Shown here: positions 13,401-22,800 of the stretch, piece after piece
How positions within the stretch are numbered: position 1 is the first letter of the stretch
Layout of the letters: every line of letters starts with the position of its first letter
NCBI GenBank assembly: GCA_023053575.1
Contig: JAKZAP010000009.1
Span: 15,233,869 to 15,297,868, forward strand
Source of the DNA: Branchinecta lynchi
Taxonomy: Eukaryota > Arthropoda > Branchiopoda > Anostraca > Branchinectidae
Direction of reading: 5' to 3'
Length of the DNA stretch: 64,000 bases
Notes under the pieces: model-generated
Told to the model about the DNA's origin: nothing
Seen by the model: only the letters and a program-made list of their open reading frames with translations
Database searches by the model: none
Made by a program: the position numbers and the translations under genes

Positions 13401-13583
13401 TTTGTCTCTTTACAACTTAGGCCTAGTCTAGCAAAACAAAACTTGTCCAAAGTTGTCAATCTTTACAAAAGTAAACATTTACTAGATCCTAGGCTACGAA
13501 CAGACAACTCAGTTTACTCTACCCAATATAACCCAAAAATACTCACTAAGTCCTAAGACAATTAACAGAAATTCGAAATACAT
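4468..13583 (-). CDS. Skel: Skeletor-like DM13-domain protein (5' five exons, 3' end off window)
   Basis: Five minus-strand exons join in frame: 13547-13583, 11027-11258, 8930-9038, 8030-8268 and 4468-4642 (phases 1, 2, 0, 2, 0; all GT-AG), giving 264 residues before the gene leaves the window. Residues 1-18 (MYFEFLLIVLGLIGPCFS) form a signal peptide split across the first intron. The first DM13 domain (about 25-126) contains YFGRLIGKL, HHQVGGEVYAVDDNTLLIRD and the FFAGGSNRPGSQGF block. The second (about 148-247) contains FWAGVGPQPSAKGFVVPDEK and EIDWLSIFSV. The chain then reads NLGSVLVQKGLNVPPSL, typical of Skeletor between the DM13 pair and the DOMON domain, which should follow further left. 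DM13-DOMON proteins are extracellular or spindle-matrix associated; Knickkopf shares the domains but fits less well. Introns hold many transposons. Confidence 0.85.
4733..5284. repeat. GGTATCTGATACC-family TIR element with internal insertion
   Basis: It begins GTTGCATTTTTGCAGATACT and ends with ACAGATACCATGGTATC followed by AACGC, matching the ends of the copies at 49077-49443 and 57941-58428. A GC-rich block at about 5000-5215, related in reverse to 30340-30465 (CTCACAAAGTGAGATC; CTGACAGTT), interrupts it. It lies in the long Skeletor-like intron 4. Confidence 0.6.
5583..5746. repeat. CACTGTAAAAA-family hairpin element
   Basis: Flanked by TA on both sides and ending TTTTTACAGTG. Inside, AATCTTGCAGTATTTGCTAA faces its inverse near the other end (TAGCAAATACTGCAG), so the strand can fold into a long hairpin. 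TA duplications suggest Tc1/mariner-type mobilisation. Confidence 0.65.
6165..6600 (-). pseudogene. Non-LTR retrotransposon reverse-transcriptase tail, broken
   Basis: The minus strand encodes, across frameshifts, FIRPIVEYSCPVWHFGF followed by a VQKRALRIIYGQ block. These are the typical 'I R ... EY .. PVW' and 'Q.RALRII' stretches C-terminal to the catalytic core in Jockey/CR1-like elements. The 3' tail repeats TAAG on the plus strand (GTAAGTAAGTAAG). A similar tail without RT lies near 27010-27080. Confidence 0.65.
6612..6895 (-). repeat. Non-LTR 3' UTR-like repeat, copy A
   Basis: Shared with 29490-29742 and 50815-51115 (both plus strand). Common words include GGCCGTCTATTCC, AGTTTCATCCCATCA and TTAGTTAATTTGTT. 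The plus copies end in repeated GATT, a simple-repeat tail typical of RTE- or CR1-like elements. Confidence 0.6.
7010..7205. repeat. About 200-bp dispersed repeat, copy 2
   Basis: Same block as 1045-1245, with CGGGAAGAACGAGA and CCGCTTCCGGCTCTTCCGCT conserved. The 7205-7800 stretch to its right is AT-rich and shows no gene. It ends in AATAAATGAATC near 7645, possibly another retrotransposon tail. Confidence 0.6.
7800..7994. repeat. Partial TAGTAGT-rich TIR element
   Basis: Shares GAAAAAGTAGCATGCAGTA, TACTACATA and the terminal TTTTACATCGGG with full copies at 44090-44372, 57517-57820 and 62666-62966. It ends only 35 bases from the Skeletor-like exon 4 donor. Confidence 0.6.
8350..8590. repeat. 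Fragment of TTAAAGGACC-family element
   Basis: CTTAAAGGACCTCTCTTACC and ATCACTCCATATATTTCTAA match the left part of the copies at 35334-35692 and 39950-41155. The rest has been replaced by a short direct duplication (GGAAAAGAATCTTGTGTAGG at about 8459 and 8569). Confidence 0.55.
9584..9690 (+). mobile_element. tRNA-derived SINE
   Basis: A tRNA-like head (about 9584-9652) has an A-box-like GGTAGCTCAGAGCGG, an anticodon-arm-like GGCTTGTAAGC and a perfect B box GGTTCAAATCC. The acceptor stem does not close, so it is not a functional tRNA. It continues into TTTTTGTCTTTCAATTCACT, the same tail found after the tRNA-like piece at 59075-59190 (minus). Confidence 0.6.
9938..10257. repeat. Hairpin element with about 130-bp inverted arms
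   Basis: The left arm (GACAAAACTTGGGATGTAAT ... CATTGCCAGGAAGACC) is repeated inverted on the right (GGTCTTCCTGGCAATG ... ATTACATCCCAAATTTTGTC), separated by only about 70 bases. No other copy is seen. It lies in Skeletor-like intron 2. Confidence 0.65.
10258..11020. other. Intronic sequence without recognisable content
   Basis: Skeletor-like intron 2 between the hairpin element and exon 2. I see no gene, RNA or repeat match. Confidence 0.5.
12155..13330. repeat. Element with about 270-bp inverted repeats and a retrotransposon-bearing centre
   Basis: Left arm (about 12155-12422) and right arm (about 13041-13330) are inverse copies: CTAGTACACTAGCCCC pairs with GGGGCTAGTGTACTAG, and ATATATTTTTCACAACAAAA with TTTTGTTGTGAAAAATATAT. 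The right arm has small insertions. The 0.6 kb centre holds a reverse-transcriptase tail, a T-run and AATAAT-type simple sequence. It lies in Skeletor-like intron 1. Confidence 0.7.
12474..12746 (+). pseudogene. Reverse-transcriptase C-terminal fragment
   Basis: The open frame ends ITKYWNKYESCFNQSLSLIT followed by IKAKIKAVLINEY and a stop. This resembles the 'WN.lP..ir...sl..FK..lk.yl' tail that closes many non-LTR reverse transcriptases. Only this end is present, and the call rests on that short pattern. Confidence 0.45.
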
Positions 13584-15459
13584 TTCAGAGACATGAAACG
13601 GTAAATTTTTGGATGGGCCGCTATTAATTCCTATATTCTATCTGGCTACATTGTAGGCAGATAGATCGCATCGCAATAAATTGATCGCTAGATGCCATTG
13701 CTCTCAAAAAACAGTGTTCCAGCGACCGACAGGATTGCCTGAATCTTTTACAAATGAATATACCCTAGACCTTTTTTGAAAAACAGTCAATGTGCGTACC
13801 TATAGGTAAGGTTTTAATATTCTTGATGACTAACCCTTGGTTCACACTACTGCTTCGTACGCGACACGATTTTTTCTTTGATGCTCCGACGTACGATAGA
13901 ATCGGATGAACCTTTCCACTAAAACGCAGACGCAAACGGAGAACGAAGTTTTTCGAAGAGATTCTTCTGCAAAAGGACAAGGAAACCTTTCGAGAAACAA
14001 CCTCTGAAGATGAAGGGAGGTTAACCATCTGAATACCCAGGGGCGTCATTGTGTCGGGGGGGGGGGGGGGGGAAGGGGGGCAAAGGTCTTGAGAAAGTAT
14101 TTTCGTCGGGCGAAGTCGGGTAAAAACACACAGAATACACATAATCAATTCGTCGGCACACTGAGTTCCTTTTATACGCAATAAATAAAATCCTGCTAAC
14201 ATTTTTCGGGCAAAACACAGAAGAAATTGAATTCTGCATGCTTTTTGCCAGGCCTTAGTATTCTCTACGGCATATCGGGTTCTTAAAAGGATACAGAAGA
14301 AATACAATTTTGTATGGTTTTATTGGGCGTCAGTCGACTCGTCGGCACGTTTGGTTCTGCAAACTTTGTCGGGCGCACCCGGGAAGTTGAAGTCGAAAAA
14401 AGTGAAGTCGAAAAAACAACAACAAAATATTATCCGAAAAAAGGGAATGAATTGACTTTGTAGCCAGTTGAAGTTTATTCTTTTCAATCGTAGACATCGT
14501 GGTGGATGAAAACTTTTAATATTATCTTATATAATCTATTTGGTAATGTTGGTATTATAAAGCAATCCGTAACTTTTCAGGATAAAAATACCAATTTGTG
14601 TATGTTGATGTGCACCAATTTCGAACAAATTTCTGGCCCCTCATTAACCCGCTATAGCAACCGATTCTTACTTGCAAGACCCTCTCACGTGACAGAAATC
14701 AAGTTCACCGGAAACCAATAATGGGTACACCAACTAGCAAAAGTCGCAAACCCCTCATCGCTGAACATTATTATAGCCTATAACAGCCGACTGTTACTAA
14801 CAAGTCCCCTACATGTCTTACAATTGGGAACCAAATTGTTCTTACCATCGAATACACCGGAAACAAAAATAGGTACACCAACTGGCAAAAGCTGCAAACC
14901 CCTCGTCACCGACCCTACATGCCTCACGATTGGGGTCGGCCTATTTTTGGTTTCAGTGTGTACCTTACTACTGAAGTTGTCACCCCCTCTAAACTTTCAA
15001 ACTATTGCCTCATTTGTCTCTCATGAAGGAATTTTTTTACAAAAAACAAATGGCAAACACTTTAGTCAGCTCTTCAAGGTCTATCGATTGCCGTTCACAA
15101 AAAAATAAAATAAAAAATCCATCTGTATTAATTCAAAATTTTACTGTTTTTGCCGTAGGCCAACTTTCTAATACCACCACTTAGGAAGAAGCAAAGGACA
15201 AGCTCTAATTTCTTTAGCAATGGGAGACTTCTAAGGTCTAAGAGGCCCATCTGATATCATTTATCTTCCTCAATCCCATGTCTAAGAAATTACATGATAA
15301 ACTCAGCTGAAATCACGAACAGAAATGGGTAGAAACAGTAGATAGCAGCACTTTCGGACCCGTGGGAAAATGCCGTTTTTTTATTCTGTAAATTTTTCTA
15401 TTTATCACTCAAAGAAGATATACTGATTGTGGTACCAGGGAACTGCCGCACATATTTAG
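13584..15459. other. Upstream region of the Skeletor-like gene; short internal duplication
   Basis: The promoter should lie here, but I see no clear core elements. A run of about 18 G starts at 14057. A block at about 14690-14760 (ACCGGAAACCAATAATGGGT ... GCAAACCCCTCATC) is repeated in diverged form at 14860-14920, about 165 bases downstream. No exon is recognised. Confidence 0.45.
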
Positions 15460-16560
15460 CACTTATAGATTATAGTCCACCTTCAGTTTAAGACTGGTGC
15501 GGAGCTTTCCACTCGAACGCAGAAACATGGTATGATGAAAACGAAAGCTTGGCTGCATAACTTCCGATGGCCTCTCTGATATAGGCCATACAGTTCCGAT
15601 TTTGACACTGTAGGCTCTGGAGTAATTACAAGCAAAACCATCCTTTCTAGCCCCAGGCGAGAGTTCTGCAGAGCTTTCCAAAATATAATGTCATATTCAT
15701 CAATCCGGCCTAAGGTCCACACTTTCCGCAAAAGCCGCACAGGTTAGACCTTTTCCACTTTCTAGCAATAAGATGAAATCGGGGTAATAGAAAAAAAAAG
15801 AGCTACGACCTCATATGGCACCTGTTACGAGTAGGTGGTACAAGAAAGTAGATGAGAACGTCACAAAATACCCCACCATCCAAAAATATGGTTAGGGCCT
15901 AGCATCGAATCGGGACCACCTATATCAAATCTTTCAAGTTTCAACCCAATAGATCCTAGACATGACACACTGTCATGTCTGGTTCGGACTCCTAAATGGA
16001 TCATCTGAAGCATTTTATCTTACCAACTATCAAGTTTTACTTGAATGTGAGCATTTTGGGGGAACTTCCAGTAGCTGCTCCCCTCCCCCCCCCCCCCCCC
16101 CCCCCACCGTTCCAAGTTTCATTCATATCCCTCCTCCTGTTTAACCTCCATTTGTTTAACCCCTATGCGAGCCACAACATTTCGGAGACTCCTCTTCCAA
16201 CGCCCTCTACTGTGGCTGAATATGACTCGGAAATATAAATGTCAAATCTCTGACATCTCCTCTTCCTGTCCGTCAGGTTTGACTGGAATCGAAGCATAGC
16301 TTATCGGCAATTTTCCGGTTCCCGCTACATCCCCCCTACTTTGGTTGGATCCGGTCCGGACGCAAATAAAGGCAACATAAACTCGGAACTGTCCAAATTG
16401 CATCCCATTCTGTCCATCCGTCTGGTTTTTGTGCATGTCAAAAAGTTGCCGGACCCACCCCCAACTCCCCCAACCGTGGCCGCATGTGGTTCGGACGTAT
16501 GTTTTGCTTGTCTAAGTCATCAGTTCAGACCTTCTCAATTACCTGTCCACGATCCCATCA
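15460..16560. repeat. Diverged relative of the 31-34 kb repeat
   Basis: CAGAGCTTTCCAAAATATAA, GCCGCACAGG and GAGCTACGACCTCATATGGC match 30985-31130. The rest has the same C-rich, TTTCAT- and GGATCCGGTCCGGA-containing texture as the satellite, but is too decayed to show a clear 281-bp period. A run of about 22 C lies near 16084. Confidence 0.55.
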
Positions 16561-16734
16561 ACGTGATTCTAAATTAGTGAACCTTTATGGAAAATATTTG
16601 TTGAGTTTTTTTCGATTATTTTATTTGTCTTTATCTTTTTTTTACTGCACTTACGCCCTTGGGCAGTTTGTCATAAATTCATTCATTCAGACGTCTGTTT
16701 ATGGTTCATAAGATATATTTAAATAAATCTGTTA

Positions 16735-16740
16735 TTTAAT
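16735..16740 (-). terminator. Poly(A) signal of ferritin heavy chain
   Basis: ATTAAA on the minus strand, about 72 bases after the stop codon. It is the closest canonical variant. Confidence 0.5.
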
Positions 16741-16812
16741 TGGCATACAGCAAACCGAAAAAATTAACAAAAAGGCTTAACATCAACGGGTAGACCTATT
16801 CCAGCCATTGCT

Positions 16813-19800
16813 TTAAAATTCACCGTTGGAAACCTTTCTATCGAACAGCCACGCTCCCAAGTTCTCGTTTTTGCGAATGTCAGCGTGTGTCTCGAGTGAA
16901 GTCAGGTGAGACAAGGTGTTGATCATACCGGCAATCTTGCGCTGCCCGTCGTTCTGCTCTTTCAGGAAATCAGCGGTGATGAAGTCGGCAAGCTAAAATT
17001 AAATGAACAGTTTATTCACAAGCCAAAATAATTTGTTGCCTCTTCTAGACGGATGTTTTAACAGTGGCTTTCACGTTTTTGATCGCTTTTCGACCCCACC
17101 ATGGTACGTTTTTAACCTTGTAAGTCGTATTCACGTGTCTTTACACTTTATAAAGTCTCTCCTTCATCGGACTTTAGTAGTTGTGCGTCACCGATTTCGG
17201 TCATTTCTATTCCTATATTCGGAGAATTAAAATTCGATTTCGGAGAGTTATAATCCGGTGCAGGATTAAAACGCTAGAATGCAAAATACTGCAGTATACA
17301 AGTCCGATAAAGGAGCGACTTTTTACAGTGTATGATTGTTGAAACCGGAGTAATAAGAGTATACTATAAGTAGGACGAGACCGTTATGATCAAGAGAATT
17401 ATAAATCGAAACTATCAAATCGCCACCTGCGCGGGTAGCTCTATCTACTCGAACGATGCACAAAAGACCCATATACAACATACTACCCCGACTTAAAACG
17501 CTTTGGTCCTGCACTATCGGCTAGTAAGATGTTTTAGGACAGAAGAGGACAGTACTTCGCCGCCATTTTCTTTGGAAGTAACAGATTAGCGGCATATGTC
17601 GTAACGGGAACAAAGCGGACTGTTGCCTGTGGACGTCTGATGAAGGACGTCGTATGAGCTTAGCAGCCCCCTCTCTGAGCTTAGGACCACGATTAGATGT
17701 TACTGCCGAATCAAAGCTATTCTTTTTCCTTGCTGTCACAGCTATAACTGATTTTCCTATGCGGTTTCGTGTGCACTCCAGCTCTGGATCGACTAAAAAG
17801 AGGCACGGCATGGAACGACATGAGCCTCGTTTTTGTTGCATGCTGCAGTCCACTTCTCGGCCGATTCCGGACTGATTCTTGCTACATCCGTTTTTGCACT
17901 GCAGCGCTTCCGAGGAAGACGGCAGCGCTTCTCAAGAATCACGGACTTGCTCCCCAACCAAGTCCGTGCTTCCCTGCAAGATGCTGCAGTGCTGCCGCTT
18001 CAACCAAGAAGAAAGTGAATCCAAAAACGCATCTTGTGCAAAAGCAAAGAAGTGCTGCAGCAGCGATGCGGCAGCGCTGTGGCAACAAAAACGAGGCTAT
18101 GGTGTAGGAGACACGAGTACTAAAAAAAGGCGCGAAAACTAAAATGGCCTTTTCAGGCTTCAGAATGAGGGGCAGGAACAATGTTATAACGTGCCTTCTT
18201 GTAGGCTCTGGAGTTGCAAACTCTCACTTATTTGTCTACTACTGCTACCTGCTAATCTCTTTTATTACTCGCGCCACTTGCGCCCTACCATGCCTCTTTT
18301 TAGAGCATGTTCCATCCTAATTACCGTAGTTACTACGCATGACGTCACGAATTCTGGCTTTTTGCCGTCAAGGCTGGAACGATTTTTCTATTTTCCAGCA
18401 GGATCTCACGCCAGGGGCGAATCCGACCAATCACGTTGCAGAGATGCGTAGTTACTACGCTTACTACGGTCCCGAGCATGGTAAGCAAATAGTAACTATT
18501 AGTTACTATTCCGACAAGGTTGGAACGGTCAGCGTAGTAACCTTTCGTGAGGATGGAACGGAAATAGTAACTAATAGTAACTATTGTTAGAAGGGTGGAA
18601 CACGCTCTTAGTCGATCACCTCCAGCTCTGCTCTCAGCAGCGAAAATTCCTTTTAAGTTATCCTTACGTTTGTAAATAAATAGCCTTGAACCTAGAACCT
18701 TCATCCAAAGTCAAAGAGCAAAGAATTACTGACAGGGCTGACTAGGGAAAGGTACAGTAGAGGTATGATTATGTGAACGTCTGCTAACAGTGAACGATCG
18801 CCGAAGAAAAAATTAAAACCCAAACCAGTCATTTTTTACTATGAATAATTGTAATAACCACTCAGGCTTTTGTCACTTTTTGGATATTTTGCTAGTTCAC
18901 GACAGGAAGTAACTCAAATGACGCTTGGTTTGCCGTTTATAATTTGAAAAGTTTGCCACGAGGAACGCACATTTCAATGGAGAAGATGGCGGTCCGAACC
19001 TGCAGATGCCTTCAAAAGAGGAAGGACCTTTTTAGTAAATTCAAGATCAAAGAAAGTAAATGGAATTTCTACTTCAAGTTTGTGCCAGGACGACCCTGAA
19101 ATAGTTGGCTGTTAGCTGATACCAAGTTTAAAACTGTTCTTTTCCATTTTGCTTTTTTATATGCAAGTAACAAAGCCATGGTAGTGGAACAGTTAAAAAA
19201 GTGTTCAAATAAGCACCTCTACTGTACTCAAAGAGGCTCCATTCTGTATGTAGGGTGTCAAGTAGTGCGGTTTTGAGAGTCTGATTCCTAAAGATCGGGA
19301 GTTAAGGGTCTTCAGGTAACTCACTTCACTGAGTGATTTGCACAATCAGTAGCGGGTGCTCAGTACCAAAATAAGTGTTCTCACCTGGTAGTCGGACTTG
19401 ATGATTCCAGAGACGTCGTCATCCGCGGATTCGCATTTCTTGATGACGACTTTCAGGGCGTTTGTGACATCTTTCTCCATCTTGAGAGCTTGCTTCAGAG
19501 CGTCCTTGATGCTAGAGGCGCTGTTGTCGGCGGTGGCAGGATCGAAGTTGCCGGTTATGGGGACCTAATGAGGAAACAAATAGAGCTACATTTTTCTGTG
19601 TTTTTGTTGTTGCTGGGTTTTTTTAAAAGCTGTTTTGTATTTTTGGTGGAGTGTTCATTTATGACCAATTCGCTCTTACGCTCTTGCAGATCTTCGGATA
19701 TTATCCTTTTCGGATATCCCCCCCCCCCCGTTCGTGGTCAACTGGGCTCGTAACCTGATAGCGGAATCCAGTACATATTTAGTACACTTGCCGGAATTGG

Positions 19801-22800
19801 GGTTTAGACGTGTCTATTGGGGGTCCAGTCCCCCCCCCCCCCCATACGCTTCATGGGCAACCTTACTGGATCCAAATTGCCTAGTGTCTTTAGTTCGGAA
19901 CTTTACCACGGTTGGAAGCTTTCTTCAAAACTTTGTGATCGTAAACGTACTGCCTATATGCAGGGCTTTCACGGCAGTTTTTGAAACGCCAGTAACAGTC
20001 TCAGCACCGACTACCTTAGCCTCGTTTTTTTTGCAATAGCGCTGCCGCATCGCTGCGGCAGCACTTCTTTGCTTTTGCAGAATATGCGTTTTCGGATTCA
20101 CTTTCTTCTTGGTTGAAGCGGCAGCGCTGCAGCATCTTGCAGGGAAGCACGGACTTGGTCGGTGAGCAAGTCCGTGATTCTCGAGAAGCGCTGCCGTCTT
20201 CCTCGGAAGCGCTGCAGTGCAAAAAGGGATGTAGAAAGAATCAGTCCGGAATCGGCCGAGAAGTGGACCTGCAGCATGCAACAAAAACGAGGCTCTGGTG
20301 GAAAATCACATGGGAATACTATGCGTAGTCTACTAAAGCTAAACGGAATTACTCTGTAGATAAACAGCCGGCGTCTTTCTGAAAACTTTACGTGGGGTAA
20401 GTATTCATGTGGGAAAAATAGCTCAGTAAGCCAGTGACTCTAAAGCTACTGAGAAAGATGTGGACGTATATTTCCAACGCTACAAGAAGGGCGGGAAAGC
20501 CTACTAAGGTTATAGAGAGATTGCACCCTATCCGATGGAAACGGATATTTCTACACCATCATCAGGGGAGCATAACAATAATTTAACAATGGGTGGTATA
20601 GGAATTTCGACTTTAAACTAAGAGCGTGCTCCACCCTAACACCCTACTTACCGTAGTTACTACGCATGACGTCACCAATTTTGGCTTCTTGGCGTCAAGG
20701 CTAGAACACATTTTTAAACTTTCGTAAAAAATCACTCCACGGCAGCTCCACAGGGTAACCCGGCCAATCACGTTACAGAGATTCGTAGTTACCACGCTTA
20801 CTACGCTCCTGAGAACGGTAAGCAAATAGCTACTATTAGTTACTATTTACAGAAGGTTGGAACGGTCAGCGTAGTAACTTTTCATGAGGTTGGAACGGAA
20901 TTAATAACTAATAGTTACTATTGTTAGAAGGGTGGAACACGCTCAATGTTATCGGCCTTCGGTCATCATTCTGAGCCAAAGACTTGCTGGAAATGTTATT
21001 GAACTATTCCTTGACTGTAGCTCATAATCCCATTTTCGTGTCACCCCCTCCCCCCTAGTCGTGATCCAACTCATAAACATCTGACACAAATATTAAAACT
21101 ACGCAGAAAAGCAAGGAACCATCCATTACCTTTTTGGGATCCCATAACGTAAGTGGGGGGGGGGGGGGGGGATACCTACGAAACCGCAAAAGTTGTCTGT
21201 CTGTCCGTCTGTTAGCACGATAACTCTCGAAGGGAATGAGATATTTTGATGAAACTTGGTGTGAGGATTCTTTTGGTCAAGGGTAAGGTCAAGTTCGTAG
21301 ATGGGCTCTAAGAAGTTTCAATGGGAGTGAGAGCTTGATGCCTTCAAAGTTTAAAAACAAAAAACCGAGTCTCGTATCCTATATTGGTCGGTTATGACGA
21401 GTCATTCAAAAATCAGCCAATAGGAAGCAAGATTCGTTTTGGTAGTGAATGTTCAAGCTCCCTTTTTTCATGAAACTTTTCTACAATGCTGAAATGTTTC
21501 CAACTGTTTACAGGCTTAGAATAGTTATCAATTCAGTCTCAAGGTCGAAAGACTCTTTTCTACTCCTATCCGTTTTCTTTGGGTAGGTTGCAATCTCTCT
21601 ATTCGTCCGTTGGCGGTGTCACCAGGTAACAAACTTTGTAGTTGGCTAATGCGATCTATGCCCGCGCCCCACGACGGACACCTGTTCGGAAGTCGTTTTT
21701 TAGACGTTTGTAAGACATTTAGGACGCTCCCTCTCATTGGTTGTTCATAACAAATTAAAAACGGGAGATGAATTAGTCCATCCGCAGATTTTACGAATGG
21801 GTTGCAGGAGGAACATCAAAAACCGCTAAAGCTGGTCTTAAAAACGTCTAAAAAACGATTTAAGGATCATTTACACGGCGGGTATTTTTCCCCAGAGACG
21901 AGAAGGAAAGTGTTCACATGGTACCCAGGTATTTTTCAAGCGAGAGTACTGTCATATGGCAGTAGATCCAAATGTAAAGCTCAGTATATCTCTCTACAAT
22001 GGACACCAACATGTGTCCATTTGGATCACTCCTTATACGTCACAATCAAAATTATTGCTTGAAATTTTTTTTTTCTTGGTGACGTCGTAGAATACCCTTC
22101 GACAAACAAAATCCCGGGTAAAAAGTTCGCGAAATTGAAGTCCAAAATACCCGGGGATTTGTTGCTGTCGCGGTGAAAAATACCCACGGAGTACGGGTAA
22201 ATACCCTCCGTGTAAATGTAGCTTTAAGAACAGGTGTCTCCGTAGTGCGTTACACCAAGGTAACACAACTAAGAGGTAGAAGGGTAAAGCATTGTCCTAA
22301 TAGGTGTAATAAGGTGAATAGCGCTATACGCGATGTCTACGTCTTAGCACACACGCCTGTTCAAATACAACCCAAGAGGTTCTTATCAATGCGGCTTCCG
22401 GTGTTGCCAAGGTAATACAATTTTTCGAGCTCTAAAAATATCCGAAAAGGCTCTTGGTACTACTTGAAGTACACGAGTACAATATAACGCAAATTATACT
22501 GTAAAAAAGCTATTAAAATAACAGATGGACAGTATTGATCCTCGAACTGACGAAAAGCCGTCGTTATAGAACAAAAACGTGTTTTTTTAAGAAAAGTTGT
22601 TTCTTTAGCTTCCAACAAGGTAGAACTGTTGTGCTTTCTTTGGCAACCCTGACGACGCTGCGCCTCTCCTCGGCCCGCTGGCGGAACCAACCAAGCGATC
22701 TGATTGGCTCTGCATAAGCCAGAATAGAACGCTTGTTCATTCTCCTTATTCACCTTATTACAGCGCGCTCCGAGGAAAAGAGGAATCTGTAATAAGTCTT

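Larger units (their letters stand above)
17785..18619. mobile_element. MULE-like TIR element carrying two nested insertions
   Basis: Ends are TGGATCGACTAAAAAGAGGC and TTTTTAGTCGATCAC, flanked by a perfect 9-bp duplication CTCCAGCTC (17776-17784 and 18620-18628). The same family at 24850-25066 has ends GGGATCGACT and TTCGATCCC flanked by GTTCGTATC and GTTCGTAAC (8 of 9). Nine-base duplications are the hallmark of Mutator-like elements. This copy is interrupted at 17823-18098 and 18303-18607 by two other families. Confidence 0.75.

Noticed and set aside
13765..14307. 180-residue minus-strand frame
   Set aside because: It crosses a G homopolymer, has no recognisable domain and sits in the upstream region of a gene on the same strand; probably chance.
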